Shown in pieces: positions 1 to 9,800 of a stretch of DNA of 21,977 nucleotides. The notes under the pieces are model-generated. The model had not been told where the DNA came from, did not search any database, and worked only from the letters and a program-made list of their open reading frames with translations. Position 1 is the stretch's first letter. Each line of letters opens with the position of its first letter. The position numbers were made by a program, and so were the translations under genes. This DNA is from Pelargonium cotyledonis (Eukaryota; Streptophyta; Magnoliopsida; Geraniales; Geraniaceae), in assembly GCA_036897625.1 (NCBI GenBank), contig JAYMTA010001070.1:1-21977 (forward strand), written 5' to 3'.

Positions 1-250
1 TAGTGAAGGAGATGACAACTTAGATGATGATGGTTTTTAGTCTTTTAGATTAATTTAACTTATTTATATTATTAACCTTTTATATTATAAACATATTTTG
101 GCTAGTTTAAGGTTTACAATTTTAATTTATTTCATAAATTATAAAAATGCCCTCTCACTTCAATAAAGCTCGCGACTCATAGTTGTACTCGTGCCTCGGC
201 TTTAAAGGATCTCGACGCCTCAAGTGTGCCTCGCGCATGTTAAAACACTA
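1..250 (+). mobile_element. 3' end of a hAT-type DNA transposon (partial)
   Basis: Positions 2-40 read SEGDDNLDDDGF and a stop, an acidic tail like the C-terminus of plant hAT transposases. After the stop comes about 130 bp of AT-rich spacer and then a CpG-rich stretch with gcctcg and cgcgcatg motifs. The proposed terminus is at 250: its reverse complement begins TAGTGTTTTAAC, which fits the hAT terminal rule YARNG. The layout (acidic tail, about 210 bp, CpG-rich end) mirrors the hAT-type element at 21108-21882, which supports the reading. The left end and its target-site copy lie outside the window, so the boundary is inferred; the 8-bp duplicate would be 251-258 (ctctcaac). Confidence 0.5.
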
Positions 251-285
251 CTCTCAACACTTTAGCGGTACTAACAATCCGTATA

Positions 286-318
286 TAATAATAATAATAA
301 TAATATTATTAATAATAA
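286..318. repeat. (TAA)n/(ATT)n microsatellite
   Basis: A run of ATA/TAA triplets with a TATTATTAA interruption lies between the transposon end and the promoter. It is simple-sequence DNA with no coding value. Confidence 0.8.
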
Positions 319-365
319 CATATTTCGTGCAACGAACGAGACACAAACTATTTAGAGAAAACGGC

Positions 366-375
366 TTTATAAAAG
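366..375 (+). promoter_or_regulatory. Possible TATA box of THO2
   Basis: TTTATAAAAG is the best TATA-like motif upstream of the start codon. If used, transcription would begin near 400 and the leader would be about 340 nt. No transcript data are available; housekeeping genes of this type often lack a TATA box, so this is tentative. Confidence 0.3.
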
Positions 376-592
376 TTAAGGGGGACTCTATAGGAGGTTG
401 AATGAAGCCAAAGGCTTGAGGTAAACCAGATCCGACCCGTTATTCGGATACAATTTGGACAACCCAGGTCCGAAAAGCATCAAGCTGAGAGAGACCAAAT
501 CGGACTACACAGAAGAGAACAGAACAGCAAACACAAGAGCCACACCTCCATCCTCTTCCCCAAAACACCCCAACAAAACCATAGATCCTCTG

Positions 593-601
593 AAACCCTA
601 A
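593..601 (+). promoter_or_regulatory. Telo-box AAACCCTAA
   Basis: AAACCCTAA is the plant telo-box, common close to the transcription start of genes for growth and gene-expression machinery and bound by TRB-type factors. It lies 141 bp before the ATG. A second telo-box in reverse orientation follows at 705-712. The motif match is seen; function is inferred from family knowledge. Confidence 0.5.
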
Positions 602-625
602 TTCGACCTCCATTTTCTGACCTTG

Positions 626-666
626 ATGACATGATACTCCCTCTAATTTCACCATTTCCTCTCTAA
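626..666 (+). promoter_or_regulatory. Two minimal upstream ORFs in the putative leader
   Basis: ATG ACA TGA at 626-634 is a two-codon upstream ORF. A second ATG at 631 overlaps it in another frame and encodes MILPLISPFPL before a stop at 664-666. Both end well before the main ATG at 742. If the transcript starts upstream of 626 they could lower translation of THO2; the start site is unknown. Confidence 0.4.
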
Positions 667-692
667 TCCACACCCCAACCCCTCCGTTCCCA

Positions 693-712
693 TCTCTCTC
701 TCTCTAGGGTTT
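693..712 (+). promoter_or_regulatory. CT-rich tract and reverse telo-box in the 5' leader
   Basis: A (TC)n tract at 693-704 runs into TAGGGTTT at 705-712, the reverse telo-box. Pyrimidine-rich leaders of this form are typical just downstream of plant transcription start sites, and (GA/TC)n tracts are binding sites for BPC-type GAGA factors. Confidence 0.5.
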
Positions 713-741
713 CTGTTCCCTTTCTCTCCGAGCTCCGCACA

Positions 742-879
742 ATGTCTCTCCCTCCTGTGGAGTGCATATACGTCACGGAGGACCTCCTCCGCGAATGGAA
801 GAGCAGCGGAAACCCTACCTTCAAGCCTTCCAACCCCGTCCCCATGCTCCGCTTCCTCTACGAGCTCTCTTGGTCCCTG
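742..879 (+). CDS. THO2: THO2 exon 1 (residues 1-46)
   Basis: It encodes the conserved N-terminus [20 protein letters not shown] and ends in FLYELSWSL. The donor is CTG|gttcgt, phase 0. An in-frame read-through into intron 1 would follow a different protein and lose the conserved VRGEL that resumes at exon 2. Confidence 0.93.
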
Positions 880-3800
880 GTTCGTTGCTCTCTTTCTCTC
901 TTGTCAATTCGCCATTTTGCATATACGTTTTCATGCTCGCCCACTGCTTTAATAGGTCCGTGGGGAGTTGGCGTTTCAGAAGTGTAAAGCCGTGTTGGAT
1001 TCGGTTGAGTTTTTGGAGAGGGTCTCGCATGAGGAACTGGGTTCCAATTTTGCCGATGTTGTGACTCAGATGGCTCAAGACGTGAGTGTTTCTATTCTCT
1101 CTTTACTGCTATGTTGATTGCTGACGAAATTTTGGAAAAAGAAGAAAGAGAATTGAATATTTCCATGTTTGGGTTTAGTTACTTGTGATCAGTTAGAACA
1201 AAACTAGACAATCTAGTGGAAACAGAACATGTATGATTGGTTTTTGTTATGAGTTTTTATGTCCCAGTTCTCTGACCTATCGGATACTGTACATTTAAGT
1301 TATAAATTTCACCTCTTTTAATTTTCTGGACAATTTGACATTGTGTAAATTCTGCTTAGAAACTTCTTGATTGAAATAGCTGGTTCATTGCTTTCTTGCG
1401 TCAGAGTGATTTAGTTGGAATTCTTCGTGGGAAGCATTGTTGTGTATGAGTGATTGAGAGTGGCTGGTAAACTTCGTGAAGTGCTTTTAGGAGATGGTGT
1501 TAACTCTTTATCGGAAATGCTTTTAGAGTGTGATTTTTCTGGCATTTCTTTTCTTTGTTGCCACATTTATACCCAAATGCAAGGACCTTTGTTTGAATAC
1601 TTCCATCTCTTCTAATTTTACTTTCAAATCTGAATGGTGATCTTACCGTGTTCATATATATTTTTTGGCATAATAATTATATATTATTTCAATAATTTCA
1701 ATATCAAGAAATTCACAAATTAATGATTGAAGATGATAATGGGTTCTTGGTCAACCTTTTCTTTGACAATAGTTGCATTTTACTCATTGAGAAGTACAAT
1801 GATGTGACCAGAACAGGGGAAGTTGTGAAGATTATTAAATATGCAAGGGAATGTTATGAATATTTTTTTCTTCTATTTTTTTAGATGCACTACTAATATA
1901 TTTATATTGACAAGCCACCTGGTATGGTGGGGGTATAATCAACCTTACCTCATAGGTGGTATTATGCGCTTAGACATAGGTTGCTATATGAATGCACAAA
2001 ATAAATCAAAATTCAACTTTGCCTCTTATAATAATCATGTACTTCTATAAGAAAAGAGTATTTGATCGAGTTCTTGAGGGTAATAGTTGAATTCATCTCA
2101 TTCTCTCTTACTTTATGTCGTTTTCTTCTTCTGTTGTTTTCTTCACATGATATTCTTAGGTGTTACGATGTCGAAATTTCATTATTCTATATGATATAAC
2201 AATATACCCCTTCAACGCTATCACAAGTATTTTAAATGGTTTATTATAACTCCTAATCATATGAAATATGTATTGTGGGCAAATGATATTGTTATTTGAT
2301 AGCTAGTATACCACTTAGTAGTTAGTACCATGTGAAGGAAAAATGATTCTGTCTTGGACAATCCTATGAAGGAATTCTTGTTGGATCAATGATCGATTTC
2401 TAGTTTTCGTCACAAACCTAATGGTTACTTCCAATCACATAAATCAACAGTTTAAAATGCATTGGATTGAAAATATGTAAAATTAATGATCACTTGATAT
2501 ACTAGTTGGATTATTCACTTAAAATCTTAAACTTTTGGGTTGAAGTGAAGTTTATCATGTTATTGGAGCTCATTTGCTTTTGCTTATGTGGCCTGTTTGT
2601 GTCCCCTCTATTTATTTTTTGTTCACGAGCTGGGCTTGTTGTGTTGTCCGACCTACATGCGAGTGAGCGTTGAAGTATTCCGCATTGAAAGAATGTAAAG
2701 TTATTGACCACACTACATACAAATTTGGTACTCCACTTAATAGCTTATATTTTTGGGTTGGAGTAAAGTATGACATTGAAGTATCCCACATTGAAAAAAA
2801 ATGAAGTTAATGATCACTTGTTTTACTATTGAGGCATTCTCTTAATAGTTTAGGCTTTTATGTTGGTGTAAAATTTAATATGTTTCACTTATTATACTAT
2901 TGAGGCATTCTCTTAATAGTTTAGGCTTTAATGACCACTTGTTATACTATTGATATGTTTGTGTTGCCTTCTCGTAAATTATTGGTCCTCGTGCATGACC
3001 TCTTTTGTTGTCCGACTTGTATGTTGGACAGAGTTAAAGTAACCAACATTGAAAAAGTATAGAGTTAATGATCACTTGATATATATGTATAGCCATCAAC
3101 TTAGTAGTTTAAGTTGTTTGGTTTGAGTCAAGTTTAAAATGGTTGAATCAAATGAGATGCGTATATTTAACAATTTAGTGTGTAAATGCTTTCCATTATG
3201 AAATTTCTTGAGAGCAGTAGGTCTTTATTTGTGATGTTGCTTTGGAAAAGTGATCTATACTCTTTTGGGTATGTGTTGTATTCTGGAAAGCCTGCATGTG
3301 AATGTAGATTGAAGCTAATTGGTAAAGTTTATTGCTCAAATTCAAATTTGATTTAATTCTGTTGCTAATATTAGAGTTAATAGCATCCTTTTAACATTTG
3401 AAGAACTGTAGTTTTATATAAAATATGTTCATTTTCCACTAAAATAAATTATATTGTTACAAGCTAATTGATGTTTTGGTTTTGATTGACATTTCCTATT
3501 TTGCAGCTCACGATGCCTGGAGATTATCGTGCTCGTCTTATTAAATTGGTTAGTATGTGATTTGAACAAATATATTTTTCAAGCATTTATCCCTTTTTAT
3601 ACAAAATGCTAGTTCTGTTTCCAATGCTTTCATTGACTTACACTCCCTTATTTATTATCTGTACGACCGTATGTATGAGATATTGAAATGGTTAATTTTT
3701 GTGAAATTGAGGGCTACTCTTTTTGTGTCAAAATGTATTTCAAATGTCCATCACTTGAGAATTAGCTTCACTATTGCAGTTCTAGGTTTTAAAGCATATA

Positions 3801-6800
3801 TTCCATTCCAGATTGAACCTTCTCCAAATAGTTTCCAACAATTACAACCACTACCCTTGTGAAAAGACAAGGGCTTAATGCTGACCCTTGATGTAGAGTT
3901 GTAGACCCTCTTCTATACTTGTTGTCACATCTCATGTATTGTTTGTACACTTATATGGTAAGATGACATGAAAGATATATGTGGTTGATATTAATGCAAA
4001 TGTCTATTGAGTTTAGTGCTAGGTTTGGAATCTTGTGCCTTCACAAAATTGACAAATAGAGGATTCTTTATTTGTTTTGGTTTCCTGGAATGGAAAATAC
4101 TTTTGTGGTCAAGATGACTTATTCCTTTAACTATCTTCTAAAGTTGAGTGATTGATTAACAATGTTCTCAAGGTTAAAAGGCTGGGTTGGTTCTTTCTGC
4201 TTGATTTTCATAGTTGCTTCATTCTTATTCCTTTGACTATCTTCTAGAGTTAAGTGATTGATTCACAATGTTCTTAAGGTTAAAATGCCGGGTTCTTTCT
4301 ACTTATTTTTCATAGTTGCTTCATTCATGTAAAAAAACTTGATGTATACTTTTTTGTAGGCAAAATCATTGGTGGATTCCGCTTTGGTTCCATTGAGGTT
4401 TTTCCAAGAGCGGTGTGAGGTGAATCTTGTTATTTGGTTATCTTTGCATAGCATCTATTGTATCTTGCTTTACCTTTTTGAAAATTTGAGAATTTCTTTT
4501 GAAAAATTTTAATACTATATAGGAAGAATTTCTATGGGAGGCTGATATGATCAAGATAAAGGCTCAAGAATTAAAGAATAAGGAGGTATGAACACAATAA
4601 CTTTCTACATGCTCTGGTTTGATTTGATTGTTGTTTTTGTTTATTCTGACCAGCAAGAGAACTTGATTATTTTGGCATCCTTATTCAGTAAAATTGATTT
4701 GGTGATAATTTGTCCTTAAAATCATGTGCTAATCTCTTAGTCACTTCAGTTTGATGTCTTTGTGGTAATATATCCAGGTTAGGGTAAACACTCGTCTTCT
4801 CTACCAACAGTCAAAATTTAACCTCCTGCGGGAAGAGAGTGAGGGCTATGCCAAACTGGTATGTTTACTTAAAATGGTTAAACTTCTATGTCATGTTTCT
4901 TATTTTGTTCTCTTTTCACAATGACAAAGAACATTGCCGAGAGGGAATTAAATATCCTACTCCTAGTTTTGTTCATGTCTATGTGTTCAATTCCCTGTCA
5001 TCTTTTGCTCCTTTGACGCCATCTAAATGTATAGGGCTTCTTGATGTTTTTTTTTTATACGTAAGGATTTGCTAATTTCTGTTCGTGTCAAGTATGCTTC
5101 TAAAGTACTGTTTTTAATGATCTCGAGGATAATAATTTCCTGTGTGCAGAGTTACTTTCGCACCAACTCTACAATGATTGCTATGGAATTGATAAAAGTA
5201 TATCCTAAACAAAACAAGTGTAACAAAATGTGAGATTCAATAAGAAACAAAGACTTGGTAGAAAATAAGATGCTATAGGGAATCTCCCCCTGCAACATTG
5301 ATGATGGCAAACATGTTATGAGTGAACAAGCCCAATAACATTTGAAGATGTGTTTGGAATAAAAGTGCTTTGGTTGCCTCAAGGTGTATGTTTTTTTCTT
5401 TTAGAAACACAATTTTGGGATGGTGGACCAACACAAGAAGATTGATAGAGAATGTCATTTTAGGTCATGTAAGTTCGATATGGGTACAAAAAAGAAAACA
5501 GTTCAAACAATTCTTCATAAAATTGTCATTCCAGAAAAATAAAGAATAGAAGTAATAAAATATTGAGATCTAGTTTTGGATTCAATGGGATATAGACCCA
5601 AAACATTATAATGAACTAACTCAAAGGACTTTAACTCTTTTATTGACTCGAGGGACAAACTATTGATGATGATGCTTTTGCTTTCTGACTTACATCACAA
5701 TATAAAGACGATCCCTTATAATACTGGGGTTAGAATCTTTAACACGAGAGTTAATACACCTGAACATGTAATGGATTTGGGCACTTGCTCATAATTAGAG
5801 ATTCCCTGATACATGTCCTTTACCTATAATTTGCCTCGTCATAAGATCTTGAAAGAGACAATACTTCGGTAACAATAAGGCACAAAATTTCATGTGAAGC
5901 TAGCACATGGCTCCAATAACGACTAGATTTTGGGGGTCTCAAGGTTGTGGTCCTTTCCTTGTTGGCTATGAGATGAGGTCACTTGAAAGGGGTGACTCGA
6001 GGCTTTGTCTTGTGCAAACATTGTTCTGCTCTCTCGTGCAGAACAAAACGTAATGGCTCATTGGGCAATTAAAAATCGTAGATGTTATGATACTATGTAA
6101 TAACCGAAGAGGAATAATTCATGTAATGTATATTGTGTATTCAATGAAATACACACACACATATATGCATAATGGAGGATTGAAACTAAGTAGAGAATCA
6201 TAAGCAATCCCTTAAGTTATTGCCTTACATATTTTCGTATTATGTGATGGGGTTAAATTAAAAATTGTGGAAAAGGGATTTTGATGAGGATCTAGAGGAA
6301 GAAAAAAAAAGTGAATTTGATGTTTAATAGTTGTGAGAATTGTTGTTAATAGTACTTGGACATATTTTATTGGTGTTATTCAAAATGCTCCAAAGTTAAA
6401 GAACTTAGCAAAATTCTTCCTACATCAAATAATCAAAAGATTGTTGTTGAGGAACGAAAGGAAATAGTAAAAGTAAATATGGGGTTCAAGAGTTGTGGAA
6501 TATATTTTTAATGGTAATTAAAGCACCAAAGTTGAGGAACTTAGCAAAATTCTTCATTGACATCAAAGAATCAGAAGATTGTTGTTCAACTTTATATGCT
6601 AGACCCCACACCAGTCCTTTAATAAAACTTACTCGGATACTCAAAGGGATTGTAATGCTAGTATTGTAATAATGTTCACTTTGAAGTTCCTATAATTATT
6701 CAAGTATATTTACCTACTAATATAGATGTATGGAGTATGGAACAAGCTTATGGAACTTAATAAGCTGAAACATAGAAAGATCTAATAACTTTCTTCCAAA

Positions 6801-9800
6801 TTTTCTTAGAAGTTGTATCTAATCATGTCACGACGTACCCAACTAGCCTTGTCTTTAGTGTAGATGATGTCTCTGCCTTTCTCATATCACTCTATTCTCT
6901 TGGTTGAATTTGCTTTATGATAACATCTCTACCTTTGAGCTCTGTAGTGGATGTTTATTACTTCAGTAAAAGTGAAGCATATTTTGTTTTGAACGTTTGA
7001 GATAAGTTAACAATTTGTAGCTTTTGAGTTGGTCTAATTTACATATATTGTTTGCTGAAACTGTTATTAATGCACCTCTTTGACTCAAGTTAAATTAGCA
7101 TACTAGAATTTGTCGTCTTCTTGTCCACGTGTTAGGTTTGTTATCTTGAAAATGGTCTAACTTTAGAGTATGGGGTACAAAGTAGGAGGCTTGAGTCCTT
7201 CCTCTTGGTTTCTTGAACACTACAGAAGTAGAACATCAGTTGTGAGATACTTGAGTGTGAGCTTGGGAATCTGCCTTCGGCGTGAGAGTAAACATTTACT
7301 TCGGAAAATTTGAACCACACCTCCATAGAGAATTCTAGAGAGAGATAGTCTCAACTCTCAATGTAAGGAATGAGATTCCATCCTCATACTAAGTAGAGAG
7401 TATTTATACTTACACTATTGACAAATGACGTGGTGGCCCGTAGTTGGTTGGAGTAATGGGGCCTATTGTGAGTGCCATTGTGAATCTAAGTTCCGTTTTC
7501 ACGTACGTGCCCTCCACGAACACTGGGTGAGCTTCAGAACTTCCGCGTGCCCTTCATGCTTGCTGGATTGGAGTGGAGCCTCTAGGAGCGCTTACCGCTA
7601 TGGGTAGCGTCCTAGCGTTATTTTGTAACCTTAAAGTTGTCTGAGAACGAAGTATTGTGTTAGGAGTCCCTGGAGGAATAGACTGCATGGCATCGTCATG
7701 TCCATGAATCTCTTAGGACTATGTGTTGGGGAGGTGTCTTGGAGTGTGTTCAATTGGCCATGCGAGGGTACTCTCGTGAGCAAACTCAATAGGATTACTG
7801 TCGGGAAAGGCGAACGAGCCCCTGATGGTGCACTTGGTAGGTTGTTTGGTAGTACTCTCGGGAGTCCGCTTGGAAGTATTGGCGGGAGTGTGGGGTGGAC
7901 ACAAAGAACTTGCGGGATGTGCAAGCGCCATTTGCAAACTTCCGTATGTGTTCCGCTAGCTCTCATTGAACTTCGTGCTCTCCTTGGCATCTTTTGAATG
8001 GTAGCTCAAACTATCGGCGAGGGGAGATCTTTAGCATGAGATCCTCGATTATTAGTTTCAGGAGAGTAAGTGTCGGGTGCTCAGGTTGTTTGGAGACATG
8101 ATTTTTTCCCGTGTTTTTTCCATGTGATTGACTTGTGAGCTTTTTGGGTAACATTAGTTATGTTTATGATTAAGTTTTCATCTGCATAATAATAGGAATT
8201 TAATTGCAGTTTGCTTGTTGAGAATTCAGATATTAGTTATGCTCATGATAACTAGGGCAGAAATTCCATAACCATTTGTATTCCTCCATCTTCTTTGACC
8301 TTTTGTATGCTTTAAAATAGTAGAGTGGGTGTAACATGTTTCTGTAGATGCCCTCTTCTATCTTTGATATATGCATATCTTTCTGATGAGCACTATTTGT
8401 GGATCTATAGGTGACCCTTCTTTGTCGAGATTGCGAAGTTTCAACTGAGAATGCATCATCAGCAACAATTGGGATCATTAAGGTTTTGGCATTATGCTTC
8501 CTTCATGGAATGAAATTTTATTGTTTCTCATGGTTATATTTATTTTTGACTGGTTCTTTTTTGCAGTCATTGATTGGACACTTTGATCTGGACCCAAACC
8601 GTGTTTTTGACATTGTAAGTTGTTTAATGTTATTATTATAACTTTTGCATGTGAGTGTCAATGTATCAGCACCTGTGCTTGTGCCATTCTTTCATGTATT
8701 GGTTATATATGTACTAATTTCTTTGAGATTCACTTGTGTTCTATGGATCATTGTTTGACGCTTCAGATTTTGGAGTGTTTTGAACTTCAGCCTGATAACA
8801 ATGTCTTCTTGGAACTGATACCTATTTTCCCCAAGGTACGACTATTCATCCCTATTTTCTATTATTTATATTTAATTTTTGTCTGTGTCGTCCTTGTTCA
8901 TAGGTAAGAGATTCTGAATTTGTTCTTTTTATTTATTTATTCTATTTTGCAGTCTCATGCTGCACAAATTCTTGGGTTTAAATTCCAATATTATCAACGC
9001 TTGGAAGTAAATAGTCCTGTGCCGTTTGGGCTATATAAGCTTACAGCTTTGCTTGTGAAGGAGGACTTCATTGATCTTGATAGCATGTGAGTCATTTCAC
9101 CTCTTTTTCTGATATTTCTGGACAAAGTAAGATAATCCATGTTGAAATTTCTTTTTGGATCTTATTCTTCATTCATGGTGGTAGTTGTTTATAACCATTT
9201 GTTATGCTTGTTATGAGACTTCCCTGGCACATCGTTTTTGGTAGTGGCTCTAGTGGTCTGGTTGTCCAATAAGCTAAATGCCTGCATGTGGTGTGTGAGT
9301 TGTGGAATGTCTTGAGTATTAAAACTAAAAGTATGAATGCATAGCCAGCAATCTTCAGAATTAGAATATATTGACAAGGCTCTTAAACACACACACAAAA
9401 AGTTTAAAAACTTATTAAGTGATTATTGAACTTCAAGTCTAAAATTACTCAATTAATCTTTAAAATACACTTAATGACGTAATAGTCATTCAACCATCTT
9501 TAATTGAATTTACTAAAACTCAATTAGTCAACAATATGTGATTAACAAATCATTTTCCTTAAAAATTAAAATATATACATTATAAATCTTTAGAGATTCT
9601 AAGACTTAAGTTCAAGGTTTGATTCATAAGAGATACGTGTGCTAAATTTAGGAAACAAAAACTGACAAAACATATTTGATAATGATTAGGAGTACACAAC
9701 AATTTAGTAATAAATAAACAACTTAAGCCTGACTATTGAGTTAGTTTGATTTTGTTTTTCTTTATGACTGGCTTAACTCTGGGTTGATTTTTTTCTATAT

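Larger units (their letters stand above)
1082..3506 (+). other. THO2 intron 2 (2425 bp)
   Basis: It runs from gtgagt to ttttgcag. The first 1350 bp are AT-rich with no convincing exon. The stretch 2450-3140 is an array of short LTR-like units (own entry). 3150-3506 is ordinary AT-rich intron. Confidence 0.9.
4859..8410 (+). other. THO2 intron 6 (3552 bp)
   Basis: The largest complete intron. In order it holds AT-rich sequence, a minus-strand copia-like relic (about 5150-6170), a 136-bp-offset duplication (6390-6595), AT-rich sequence to about 7140, a GC-richer block (7140-8080), and plain intron to the acceptor ggatctatag. No THO2 exon is missing here: exon 6 ends SEGYAKL and exon 7 resumes VTLLCR, contiguous in the family. 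Confidence 0.9.

Noticed and set aside
440-845. Minus-strand ORFs opposite the leader and exon 1 of THO2
   Set aside because: Composition reflects the antisense of a CT-rich leader; no recognisable protein and the plus-strand gene explains the region.
762-1064. Plus-strand 100-codon ORF overlapping exons 1 and 2 in another frame
   Set aside because: Shadow of the coding frame through unspliced intron 1; no similarity recognised.
7631-7997. Overlapping 119-codon (minus) and 99-codon (plus) ORFs in intron 6
   Set aside because: Both arise from the GC-rich block and its 12-bp repeat. Neither has a recognisable motif or conserved start, so neither is annotated as a gene.
9603-9630. GGTTTGATTC-like B box in intron 10
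   Set aside because: No A box at suitable distance; isolated match in AT-rich DNA.
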